This document shows, piece by piece, positions 1-7,787 of a stretch of 64,000 nucleotides of DNA. Position 1 is the stretch's first letter, and every line of letters starts with the position of its first letter. A program made the translations under genes and the position numbers. Below the pieces are notes generated by a model. It searched no databases and was not told where the DNA came from. It worked only from the letters and a program-made list of their open reading frames with translations. The stretch spans positions 558,001 to 622,000 of the forward strand of contig JAXMDM010000002.1 of NCBI GenBank assembly GCA_046348835.1, given 5' to 3'. The stretch comes from Defluviicoccus sp046348835. GTDB taxonomy: Bacteria > Pseudomonadota > Alphaproteobacteria > Rhodospirillales > Defluviicoccaceae.

Positions 1-212
1 CCCAGCCATCGCAGCCCGTCGAAGATGGCCTCGATGGCCGCCGGGGTGGAGCGCAGCCGATCCGTATCCTCGATTCTGAGGAGAAAACGTCCCTGGCAGT
101 GGCGCGCGTACAGCCAGTTGAACAGGGCTGTTCTTGCGCCGCCTATATGGAGAAAGCCCGTGGGGGAAGGCGCAAAGCGGCAGACGACCGGCATCGGGTT
201 TCGCGTTTTCAT
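1..212 (-). CDS. gltX: Glutamate--tRNA ligase, N-terminal fragment (runs off the window)
   Basis: Charges tRNA-Glu with glutamate in the cytosol. Only the first ~70 residues are inside the window; the frame stays open to base 1. The reverse-strand translation shows the class I signature FAPSPTGFLHIGGARTALFN (HIGH-type motif written as HIGG), followed by RIEDTD, which is diagnostic of the GluRS/GlnRS family. Two in-frame ATGs are possible, at 212 (MKTRNP...) and 194 (MPVVCRFAP...); neither has a strong ribosome binding site. A glutamyl-Q-tRNA(Asp) synthetase shares these motifs, but the ARTALFNWLYARH stretch is typical of full GltX. It is divergent from the YjbQ-family gene. Confidence 0.85.
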   Translation of the reverse strand, partial: MKTRNPMPVVCRFAPSPTGFLHIGGARTALFNWLYARHCQGRFLLRIEDTDRLRSTPAAIEAIFDGLRWL

Positions 213-322
213 CCGTCGAGACGGGGGGTTGACCAGGTCATTTAGCATATCTTCAGTGAAAAGCCATCAACGTCGCGCCGGCAGGCCGCGGCGACAAACC
301 TCAAGGGAGAGAGGAGGAGAGA

Positions 323-763
323 ATGGGTGAGGGCAACGGCGTGATCATCCATTGCGACAGCTTCGAGACGATGCTGACGGTCGGCCCGGACATCGCCGAG
401 GTGACCGCTCAGGTCGCCGCCATTGTCAGGGCATCCGGAATTCATAACGGTAGCGCCCAGTTGATGACCGTCGGCTCAACCGCCTCGCTCACCACCATCG
501 AATTCGAACCGGGTGCGGTGGCCGACCTGAAGCGGGCCATCGAGCGGCTGGCGCCGGCGGACTTGGTTTACCAGCACGAACTTGCCTGGCACGACGGCAA
601 CGGCCACAGCCACGTGCAAGCGGCGCTGCTCGGCCCGTCGCTCGCGGTTCCGATCCGCGATGCGCGCCTACGCCTGGGGACGTGGCAGCAGATCATCCTG
701 ATCAATCACGATAATCGCCCTCGGCGGCGGACGGTGGAGGTTACCGCGATTGGGTGCCGCTAA
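323..763 (+). CDS. YjbQ / UPF0047 family protein
   Basis: A 146-residue single-domain protein of the YjbQ (UPF0047) family, whose members are small beta-rich cytosolic proteins linked in some bacteria to a weak thiamine-phosphate synthase activity. Visible family features are the NGHSHV segment, then AALLGPSLAVPIRD, and the signature LRLGTWQQIILINHD with an RRRTVEV tail. Length fits the family (about 135-145). The ATG follows a strong purine-rich Shine-Dalgarno (GGGAGAGAGGAGGAGA), which fixes the start. The physiological role is not established by context. Confidence 0.85.
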   Translation: MGEGNGVIIHCDSFETMLTVGPDIAEVTAQVAAIVRASGIHNGSAQLMTVGSTASLTTIEFEPGAVADLKRAIERLAPADLVYQHELAWHDGNGHSHVQAALLGPSLAVPIRDARLRLGTWQQIILINHDNRPRRRTVEVTAIGCR

Positions 764-998
764 TCCCCGCCAAAGGGGCAACGGAAGTCCCTGCGCCGAC
801 CGCCGCCGGTGCCGCACCGCAGCATACCAGAATGCGTCTCAGTTGCATCACCCTCCGTTAATTTTGCTTGTTAAACTTTGCCGCGATGTGCTGTAAAATG
901 AACGTGCGTTCTCGTACGCCGTCGACAACGTGGCAAGCGGCCTAAGGTTCCCGTCCTGCGGGCGGATAAGAAAATTCTCGGGAGGAAGGTGGCAGGGA

Positions 999-1235
999 AT
1001 GCTTCACCTGCGAAACACCGGTTATCAGATCTTCGCGGTCGAACTCTACAATGAGGACGTCCGCACACTCGTCGAGCGCAAGCGGCAGCATTCGTACTTC
1101 GACGATCACTGGGCCAACGTGCAGGTGCGCGACGTCGTCGCGCGCGACGAAGGGGAGGCGCTGGCGTTGATCGCGGAACGATTCCCACCGGAGGATGGGT
1201 TCGTCGTCGAGCATGTGGCGTTGATGCGCTACTAA
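999..1235 (+). CDS. Hypothetical protein, 78 aa
   Basis: I do not recognise a family. The ATG at 999 is preferred over an in-frame start 69 bases upstream because a GGGAGGAAGG ribosome binding site sits just before it. The product is small and acidic, with an alternating pattern ending in EGEALALIAERFPPEDGFVVEHV, which looks like a compact alpha/beta domain of the kind seen in small dsRNA-binding-like or ferredoxin-like folds. No signal peptide, membrane segment or cysteines. It stands alone, with recR converging from the right. Codon use matches the neighbours, so a real gene is likely. Confidence 0.6.
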   Translation: MLHLRNTGYQIFAVELYNEDVRTLVERKRQHSYFDDHWANVQVRDVVARDEGEALALIAERFPPEDGFVVEHVALMRY

Positions 1236-1373
1236 GCCTTTCGCCGCCACTGTCGGGGGCGCATGTCGGGGCGCAGTGGCATCCTCATGGCTTGATGGCT
1301 TGCCTTGGGCCTGACGAGGCGGTGGCGTTAGTCCGAAGGGGTGGGGTGCCCCCATCCCCCTTGCTGCGCCGGC

Positions 1374-1964
1374 TCAGCCGAAACTACGGCGCGCCTGCAG
1401 GGCGGTCGAAAGGGTGGCGTCATCCAGGTGATGGAGTTCGCCGCCAAGCGGAACGCCGTGGGCGATGCCGCTGATGCGGACGCCCGCCGCGGCGAGCGCG
1501 CTGCCGATGTAGAAGCCGGTGGTCTGGCCGTCGACGGTGAAGCTAAGGGCGACGATGACTTCCTCGACCTCGGGATGGCCGGCTCTCTCGATCAGCCGCG
1601 GCATGCGCAGGTCCTCGGGGCCGACGCCATCGAGGGCGGAGAGGACGCCGCCCAGGACGTGGTAGCGTCCGTGGAACGCGCCCGACCGCTCCAGCGCCCA
1701 AAGATCGCTCACGTCCTCGACCACGCAGATCACCGACGGATCCCGCCTCGGATCGGCGCAAATGCGGCACGGATCCCGGTCATCGAGGTTGCCGCAGATC
1801 TGGCATGAACGCACGGTCTCGGCCGCCGCCGTCAGCGCATTAAGGAGGGGCGCGAGGACGGTCTCGCGCCGTTTCAACAGGTGCAGGACTGCCCGCCTGG
1901 CCGAGCGCGGCCCCATCCCGGGCAGCCGGGCGAAGCACTGGATCAGGCGCTCGATGTCGGACAT
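1374..1964 (-). CDS. recR: Recombination mediator RecR
   Basis: RecR works with RecO (and RecF) to load RecA on gapped DNA. The 196-residue protein has the expected order: N-terminal helix-hairpin-helix (ARLPGMGPRSARRAVLHLL), a four-cysteine zinc finger (CQICGNLDDRDPCRIC, about residues 55-70), a Toprim domain starting at CVVEDVSDLWALE, and the family stretch GGVLSALDGVGPEDL. Length is normal. It lies 33 bases downstream of ybaB, the usual pairing. The dnaX gene that normally precedes ybaB-recR is elsewhere in this window (35.8-37.7 kb). Confidence 0.97.
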   Translation of the reverse strand: MSDIERLIQCFARLPGMGPRSARRAVLHLLKRRETVLAPLLNALTAAAETVRSCQICGNLDDRDPCRICADPRRDPSVICVVEDVSDLWALERSGAFHGRYHVLGGVLSALDGVGPEDLRMPRLIERAGHPEVEEVIVALSFTVDGQTTGFYIGSALAAAGVRISGIAHGVPLGGELHHLDDATLSTALQARRSFG

Positions 1965-1997
1965 AGGTGTCGGGCCGGCGGGATCGCCGGCCGCCGC

Positions 1998-2321
1998 TCA
2001 GAACGGCAGCTGAATGCCGGGAGGCAGTTGCAGGCCGCCGGTCAACTCCGCCATGCGCTCGGCCACGTGTGCCTCTACTTTCTGCTTGGCGTCGTTACAG
2101 GCGGCGGCGACCAGATCCTCCAGCACGTCAACCTCGTTCGGGTCGACCAGGGTGGCGTCGATCTTGACCTTCCGCACCTCGCCCTTGCCGTTCATGGTAA
2201 CCTGCAGCATGCCGCCGCCGGCGCCCCCGGTCACCTCGACCGAGGCAAGCTGCTCCTGCATCTCGGCGACCTTCGCCTGCAGCTTCTGCGCCTGTTTCAT
2301 CATCTGCCCGAGATTCTTCAT
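1998..2321 (-). CDS. ybaB: YbaB/EbfC family nucleoid-associated protein
   Basis: Small DNA-binding protein of the YbaB/EbfC family, which forms tweezer-like dimers on DNA and is nearly always encoded between dnaX and recR. The 107 residues begin MKNLGQMMKQAQKLQAKVAEMQEQL, the characteristic amphipathic helix, followed by GGMLQVTMNGKGEVRKVKID and DLVAAACNDA, all family hallmarks. A GGAGGTAGGGAG ribosome binding site precedes the ATG. It is probably co-transcribed with recR. The upstream neighbour here is a glycosyltransferase instead of dnaX. Confidence 0.95.
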   Translation of the reverse strand: MKNLGQMMKQAQKLQAKVAEMQEQLASVEVTGGAGGGMLQVTMNGKGEVRKVKIDATLVDPNEVDVLEDLVAAACNDAKQKVEAHVAERMAELTGGLQLPPGIQLPF

Positions 2322-2429
2322 CGACTCCCTACCTCCATCACCGTCCGAACCGGCGGTGCCGCTTCATAGCAGGTTTCGCGCCGGGAAGACACGGCCGGAG
2401 CGGCAGCGGAGCCGGGCCGATCGGCGGGC

Positions 2430-3614
2430 CTACTCGTTCTGGGCGAGCGCCAGGCGGCGGGGTCGCGGCGCCACCTCGTGCGCCTTCTTCGACTTGGCCA
2501 GGCAGGACTCGACGAAGGCTTCGAACTCCTTGGAAAACCTGTCCGGCGCGAAGCGCAGGGCGTTGCTGCGGCAGTATTCGGCGGCGAAGCAGTCCTTGTT
2601 GTTCTCGAACCGCTGGATCGCGGCGACCAGCGAAGACACCGACTGCTCCTCGAAAAAGACCCCGGTCGGCGCGTCGGTCTCGCCCAGACCGCACACCGTT
2701 TCCTGGGCGCCGCCCTCCCCATAGGCGATGACGGGGGTGCCGAAGGCCTGCGCCTCCACCGGGACGATGCCGAAGTCTTCCTTGGCAGCGAAGACGAAGG
2801 CGCGCGCCCTTTTCATGTGATCGCGCATGACCGTGTCGTCCTGATACCCGAGGACCTCGATGTTGCGCGCGTTGGCGGCAATCTTCTGCACCTTGGGCAT
2901 CTCCGGCCCATCGCCGATGATCACTAACTTGCGACCCGGCAACTGCGAGAACGCTTCGGCGATCAGCGGGATGCGCTTGTACGGCACCATCCGTGAGACG
3001 GTAAGATAGAAGTCCTCCTTCGGGGTCCGACCGTCGTAATCCTCGATGTGGACCGGCGGATAGATAACCGTGGCGTCACGTCCGTAGAATTTACGGATGC
3101 GACCGGCAATATAGTTCGAATTGGCGATGAAGTGGTCGACCCCGCGGGCGCTGGCAATGTCCCATATGCGCAGCTGCTGCAGCAGATAGCGCGCTGGCCA
3201 CTGCTTGAACCCTCGATGAAGATTGCGTTCCCGCAGGTACTGCTCCCGCAGATCCCAGGCATACCGCATCGGGGTGTGGCAATAACTGATGTGAACTTGC
3301 TCGGGTCCGGTCAGCACGCCCTTGGCGACGGCGTGCGAGTTGGAGATGACCAGATCATAGCTGGACACATCGAGGGCTTCGGAAGCCATCGGGAACAGGG
3401 GCAGATAGCTGCGGAACTTTTTCCGCGCGAACGGCAGGCCCTGGATGAAGCTGGTGGCGACGGATTTGCCCAAGATCAATTCGCGCTGATCGGGCGGCAT
3501 AAAATCGACGAGCGCAAATAGATCCGCCTGGGGATAAACCCGGATGATGCGCTCGAGAACTTTCTCCGATCCCGCAATAATGTCGAACCATTCATGAACC
3601 AGCGCAATGCGCAT
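2430..3614 (-). CDS. Glycosyltransferase family 4 (GT-B fold)
   Basis: Transfers an NDP-activated sugar, probably mannose or a related hexose, in polysaccharide or LPS synthesis. The ATG at 3614 (MRIALVHEWFD) is chosen because a GGGAG site lies just upstream and the family starts with this beta-strand; a longer frame to 3653 lacks support. The N-terminal GT4 domain carries HISYCHTPMRYAWD; the C-terminal domain has YPPVHIEDY, YLTVSRMVPYKRIPLIAEAF and the EX7E-type motif KEDFGIVPVEAQAFGTPVIAYGEGGA. About 394 residues, full length. No other polysaccharide genes are adjacent, so the acceptor cannot be inferred. Confidence 0.88.
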   Translation of the reverse strand: MRIALVHEWFDIIAGSEKVLERIIRVYPQADLFALVDFMPPDQRELILGKSVATSFIQGLPFARKKFRSYLPLFPMASEALDVSSYDLVISNSHAVAKGVLTGPEQVHISYCHTPMRYAWDLREQYLRERNLHRGFKQWPARYLLQQLRIWDIASARGVDHFIANSNYIAGRIRKFYGRDATVIYPPVHIEDYDGRTPKEDFYLTVSRMVPYKRIPLIAEAFSQLPGRKLVIIGDGPEMPKVQKIAANARNIEVLGYQDDTVMRDHMKRARAFVFAAKEDFGIVPVEAQAFGTPVIAYGEGGAQETVCGLGETDAPTGVFFEEQSVSSLVAAIQRFENNKDCFAAEYCRSNALRFAPDRFSKEFEAFVESCLAKSKKAHEVAPRPRRLALAQNE

Positions 3615-4473
3615 CGACAACTCCCAGTTTCTTTGACTTAAGGAATACTTCAAAGATACAGTGTTTACAGGCCGACATAATGAGCCCCTTGGCCTGCAGA
3701 GGATACCAATTCACGGTATCTAGATGCCATTTTTGACGACACTAAGACAGTGCCTTCCTCCAGGCCGTCGCCGACGATGGCGGCGCCGGCACCCTGTCGC
3801 GATGAGACGCGACCAAGCCTATAACCTCGTCCTTTGCTTGGGAAAAATCCATACCTCAGCGGGGAAAGATGCGGACGTGTTGATGGCGCTCTGGCCCGGG
3901 ATGAACGGCGATCGAGGCGAGCACGGCTTACAGGCATGGATCGTCCTCGGCCAACCTCGGTTGAGCGACCCGCCGGGCAGGTGACCACGTGCACCGATCG
4001 AACCCGCCGCCGAGCCAACGCCTGTCGGATCATCGGATCATATGCCTGATTTTGCGGCCGGCGCACAGCGACGAGGATCACTAATCAAACATCCGGGCGT
4101 CCATCCGGCGATTTTATCCCGTTTGAGGTAGCGATTTGTCAACGCCGGTAACGGGGCTCTCCTCCCCCCGATGACGTCCTCGGCCACGAGCCGTCCTCCT
4201 TTTGCGCCCATAGAGGCACCCAACTCCCTCGCGTACCAAAGGCTTGCGGCGGCTTGCGGCGCCGGGTTTAGCGGCGCCGGAGCCGGCATTTCCGCCCGTT
4301 CGCGGCCTTCGGACGGTGATCCCGCGATGCAAGCCCCTTGCCGGCCGATGTCGCTTGCGATGATTCGGACCCGGCCGTCGCCGCCGCGTTCCCTCTTCGC
4401 ATGGTCCTGTCCCTCCCCTAGACTAGGGCCCCGCAAGTCGCGGCGAAGGCCGATCGGCGGAGGAGCCGGCGTT
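3615..4473. other. Intergenic stretch without a convincing gene
   Basis: About 0.86 kb between the glycosyltransferase start and the kinase fusion start. Frames on both strands are open for 70-190 codons in places but give low-complexity, arginine- and proline-rich translations with no family resemblance and no ribosome binding sites. Composition is less GC-rich than the surroundings near 3620-3750. A short near-duplication (GGCTTGCGGC twice) lies near 4243. It should contain the divergent promoters of the two flanking genes. It could hold a decayed gene or a small RNA, but nothing can be supported. Confidence 0.6.
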
Positions 4474-6075
4474 GTGATCGTCGAGGACCAGACGGAAACC
4501 ATCGCGTTCCTGAGCCGGCCCGAGGCGTACCGGACGGCAGCGGCGGTGGAGAGTGGGCCGGTGGCCGGCACCGACGCGCCGGAGGACGTCGATCGCGTCG
4601 AGCGCATCGATACCCACATCTCCCACGTGTTCCTCGCCGGCGCCCACGCCTACAAGCTCAAGCGCGCGGTTCGTCTTCCCTATCTCGATTTCTCCAGCGA
4701 AGGGCTCAGGCGGCGCTGGTGCCAGCGGGAGGTGGAGATCAACCGGCGCACCGCGCCGATGCTCTATCAGGGGTGCGTCCCGGTGGTCCGCACCGAGGCC
4801 GGCGGCCTCGCCATCGGCGGCGAGGGGCGGCCGGTCGACTGGCTGGTGGTCATGACCCGGTTTCCCGAGAACGCCGTGTTCGACCGCTTGGCCGCCCAAG
4901 GCCGTCTCGACCGCTATGCCATCGAGATGCTGGCGGACGTCGTCGCCCGCTTCCATGCCTCGGCGGAGCCGTTGCGGGGCGGCGACGGGGCGGCCGCCCT
5001 CGCCCGGGTGATCGCCGGAAACCGGGAGAGCTTCCGCCAGCTCGCCGGGGGATGCCTCGATGCGGCCGCCGTCGACCGAGTCGATGCGGGGATCGTCGCG
5101 CTTTCACGCCAACTGGCGCCGGTCCTGGATGCCCGCAGTGCCGCCGGCCGCGTCCGCCGCTGCCACGGCGACCTGCACCTGCGCAACATCGTGGCCTGGA
5201 ATGGCGTGCCGGTCCTCTTCGACGCCATCGAGTTCTCCGACCCGCTGGCTGAGATCGACGTCCTTTACGACTTGGCGTTCCTGGTCATGGACGTGGCCGA
5301 GCGGTGTGGACGCCAGCCGGCCTGCCTGCTCCTCAACCGCTATCTCGATGCCACCGGGGATACCGCCGGGCTGGCGGTGATGCCCCTGTTCCTGGCGGTG
5401 CGGGCGGCCATCCGCAGCCACGTCGAGGCGATGTTGGCGACCGACGACGCCGGGGCCGGCGTCGCCGCGCGCCGCTACCTGGCCGACGCCGAAGCCTACC
5501 TGGCGCCCGATCCGCCGCGGCTGATCGCGCTCGGCGGCTTGTCCGGCTCCGGCAAGTCGCGGCTCGCCCGCCATCTGGCGCCGCTTGCGGGTCGCGCCCC
5601 CGGGGCGCGCGTGGTCCGCACCGATACCACCCGCAAGCGCCTCGCCGGCGTCGACTTCCATACCCGCTTGGCTCCCATCCTCTACGGCGAGGCGATGACG
5701 AGGAAAACCTACGATGCCGTCTACACCGAGGCGAAGACGGCGCTCGCCGCCGGTTATGCGGTCATCGCCGATGCCGTCTTCGCCACCGCCGAGGAACGGG
5801 CGGCGATCGCGGCGGTGGCGGCCGCGGCGGGGGTCCCGTTCCAGGCTCTGTGGCTGGAAGCGCCGGCCGCCGTGCTCGAGCAGCGGGTGACCCACCGGCG
5901 GCTGAACGCGTCCGACGCGACGGCGGCGGTGGTTCGACTGCAGCTCTCCTATGACCTCGGGCCCCTGGACTGGCCGCGGCTCAATACCGAGGACGCGACC
6001 GCCGACGTCCTTGCCCGGGCTTGTCGTATGCTTGGCTTGGGCCCATCCAAATCGGGCGGCGGGGGAGAGACGTAA
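4474..6075 (+). CDS. APH-like kinase fused to a P-loop kinase/ATPase domain
   Basis: A 533-residue two-domain protein. The N-terminal half is an aminoglycoside-phosphotransferase-like kinase: HVFLAGAHAYKLKRAV holds the ATP-site lysine, and the Brenner loop reads CHGDLHLRNIV, followed by LFDAIEFSDPLAEIDVLYDLAFLVMD. The C-terminal part is a P-loop nucleotide kinase-like domain with Walker A GGLSGSGKS (about residue 355). This architecture is a known bacterial family of unknown substrate, often annotated as bifunctional aminoglycoside phosphotransferase/ATP-binding protein. The GTG at 4474 follows a GGCGGAGGAG site; the open frame continues upstream to 4171, but that extension is low-complexity. 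A universal stress gene and an SDR follow on the same strand, suggesting a stress-related unit. Antibiotic resistance is not implied. Confidence 0.85.
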   Translation: MIVEDQTETIAFLSRPEAYRTAAAVESGPVAGTDAPEDVDRVERIDTHISHVFLAGAHAYKLKRAVRLPYLDFSSEGLRRRWCQREVEINRRTAPMLYQGCVPVVRTEAGGLAIGGEGRPVDWLVVMTRFPENAVFDRLAAQGRLDRYAIEMLADVVARFHASAEPLRGGDGAAALARVIAGNRESFRQLAGGCLDAAAVDRVDAGIVALSRQLAPVLDARSAAGRVRRCHGDLHLRNIVAWNGVPVLFDAIEFSDPLAEIDVLYDLAFLVMDVAERCGRQPACLLLNRYLDATGDTAGLAVMPLFLAVRAAIRSHVEAMLATDDAGAGVAARRYLADAEAYLAPDPPRLIALGGLSGSGKSRLARHLAPLAGRAPGARVVRTDTTRKRLAGVDFHTRLAPILYGEAMTRKTYDAVYTEAKTALAAGYAVIADAVFATAEERAAIAAVAAAAGVPFQALWLEAPAAVLEQRVTHRRLNASDATAAVVRLQLSYDLGPLDWPRLNTEDATADVLARACRMLGLGPSKSGGGGET

Positions 6076-6141
6076 AGGGCGATGGTGCGCTCTTTGCTTC
6101 GCCGGGCGAGATGATGAAACTTCCATAGAACGGGCACGCAG

Positions 6142-6990
6142 ATGGCATTTCGCAAGATTCTCGTGGCGATCGACGGCTCGGAGAGCCAGAACGCGCCTCT
6201 CGCCCTGGCCCTCGCGCTGGCCGCCCACGGCGGCGTCGCGGTGGATGTGCTGCATGTCAGGATCGATCCCCTGGAGGCGGTCTCGTTCGCCGGCGAGGGC
6301 ATGGCGGGCGAGGTGATCCCGGAGATCATGGACATGACCCAGCAGCAGTCGGCGTCGCGGGCGGAGGCGGCGCGGGCGGCGTTCGAGCGGGCTTGCGAGG
6401 AGGCCTCGATCCGCCAGGGAGCGCCGGTGGCGGGGGTGGCGACGGCCCGCTATGTGGAGGAGGAGGGGCGGGAGGATGAGGAGGTCGTCCGGATGGGACG
6501 GCTGGTCGACCTCATCGTTGTCGCCCGACCTTCCACCGACCCGGATCCCGCCGCCCAATCGACGCTCAATGCCGCCCTTTTCGAGTCGGGTCACCCGGTC
6601 CTCATCCCGGGGACGGACGGCAGCGCGATTCCCTTTCGCCGGGTGCTGATCGCCTGGAACGGCAGCGCCGAGGCGGCGCGGGCGGTCAGCCTGGCGCTGC
6701 CGCTGCTGGCCGAGGCCGACGAGGTTACGGTGGCGGCGCCGGCGGCGGACGGTGAGGAGGAGGGGCCGCAGCCGCTGGTCGACTATCTGGCCTGCCACGG
6801 CATCACCGCCGGCGTCCGCCCCCTCAACCCGCATCGGGGCGCCGGCGAGGCGGTGCTGGAAGCGGCGGCCGGGTTCGATCTCTTGGTGATGGGCGCCTAC
6901 ACCCACAGCCGGCTATGGCAGCTGATCCTTGGCGGGGTGACCCGGCGGATGCTGGAGCACGCGCGGCTCCCCCTGTTCATGGCGCACTGA
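6142..6990 (+). CDS. Universal stress protein (UspA family, tandem domains)
   Basis: 282 residues comprising two Usp domains. The N-terminal one begins FRKILVAIDGSESQNAPLALALALA and the second begins FRRVLIAWNGSAEAARAVSLALPLL. The C-terminal domain ends in LLVMGAYTHSRLWQLILGGVTRRML, the GX2GX9G-type nucleotide-binding loop in a diverged form. Double-domain Usp proteins of this length are common in alphaproteobacteria and are stress-responsive in several species. It lies 66 bases after the kinase fusion and 4 bases before the SDR gene, so the three may form one transcript. No catalytic activity can be assigned. Confidence 0.9.
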   Translation: MAFRKILVAIDGSESQNAPLALALALAAHGGVAVDVLHVRIDPLEAVSFAGEGMAGEVIPEIMDMTQQQSASRAEAARAAFERACEEASIRQGAPVAGVATARYVEEEGREDEEVVRMGRLVDLIVVARPSTDPDPAAQSTLNAALFESGHPVLIPGTDGSAIPFRRVLIAWNGSAEAARAVSLALPLLAEADEVTVAAPAADGEEEGPQPLVDYLACHGITAGVRPLNPHRGAGEAVLEAAAGFDLLVMGAYTHSRLWQLILGGVTRRMLEHARLPLFMAH

Positions 6991-6994
6991 AGCG

Positions 6995-7735
6995 GTGACC
7001 GACCCCCGTCCGACGGTGATCATCACCGGCGCCAGCCGTGGCATCGGCCATGCGACGGCGAAGGCGTTCCTCGACCGGAGCTGGCGCATCATCACCTGCT
7101 CCCGGGACGACGTACCGGCGGAATGCAAGCGCGATCCCAACTGGACCCTGCACATCCCGACCGATCTCGGCGACGCCGCCAGCGTCGCCGCCTTCATCCG
7201 CACCGCCAACGAAGCGCTGGCGGGGGGGCCGCTCGCCGCCCTGGTCAACAACGCCGGTCGCTCGCCGAAAACGTCGTACAAGGAGCGCCTCGGCTGCCTG
7301 AACGGCGATCTCGACGCGTGGCACGATGTTCTCGAGGTGAACTTTTTTGCCCCCCTCCGCCTGGTCCGCGGCTTCGCGGCGGCGCTGCACCGGGGCAAAG
7401 GGGCGGTGGTCAATGTCACCTCGATCGCCGGCCACGCGGTGCATCCCTTCGCCGGGTCGGCCTATTCCATCTCCAAGGCGGCGCTGTCGGCGCTCACCCG
7501 CGAACTCGCCCACGAGTGCGCCGCCCTCGACGTTCGGGTCAACGCCGTCGCCCCGGGCGAGATCGAGACCGACATGATCCAGCCGGACTACGAGGTGCTC
7601 ATCCCGCGCATCCCGCTGGAGCGCATGGGGGCGCCGGCCGACGTGGCCAATGCCATCTTCTACCTGTGCTCGCCCGAGGCCGGCTATGTCACCGGAACCG
7701 AGCTATGGGTGACCGGCGGCCAGCACCTTTATTGA
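6995..7735 (+). CDS. SDR family NAD(P)-dependent oxidoreductase
   Basis: Classical short-chain dehydrogenase/reductase of 246 residues. It shows the TGASRGIG dinucleotide-binding motif near the N-terminus, NNAG (structural motif), the serine in NVTSIAG, and the catalytic YxxxK in SAYSISKAAL. The C-terminal EIETDM and GYVTGTELWVTGGQ stretches are typical of the 3-oxoacyl-ACP reductase-like subfamily. The start is a GTG four bases after the usp stop, with no clear ribosome binding site, suggesting translational coupling. The substrate is unknown. Confidence 0.9.
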   Translation: MTDPRPTVIITGASRGIGHATAKAFLDRSWRIITCSRDDVPAECKRDPNWTLHIPTDLGDAASVAAFIRTANEALAGGPLAALVNNAGRSPKTSYKERLGCLNGDLDAWHDVLEVNFFAPLRLVRGFAAALHRGKGAVVNVTSIAGHAVHPFAGSAYSISKAALSALTRELAHECAALDVRVNAVAPGEIETDMIQPDYEVLIPRIPLERMGAPADVANAIFYLCSPEAGYVTGTELWVTGGQHLY

Positions 7736-7787
7736 TGGCGAGGTGACGTCGATCGGGCCGCCTGCTGGGGTGGATCGCCATTGCTTG

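Noticed and set aside
230..260. TTGACC-like -35 element before the YjbQ gene
   Set aside because: No -10 hexamer at acceptable spacing.
25..330. 101-codon plus-strand frame at the window start
   Set aside because: Antisense to gltX, whose motifs are unmistakable on the minus strand.
1337..1362. G-rich/C-rich inverted repeat between converging genes
   Set aside because: Imperfect stem with a bulge and no T tract, so an intrinsic terminator is not supported.
3665..4081. 138-codon minus-strand frame in the gap
   Set aside because: No ribosome binding site and no protein-like pattern; Arg/Ser-rich.
5104..6906. 600-codon minus-strand frame across the kinase and usp genes
   Set aside because: Spans two real genes and their gap; arginine-rich shadow with no ribosome binding site.
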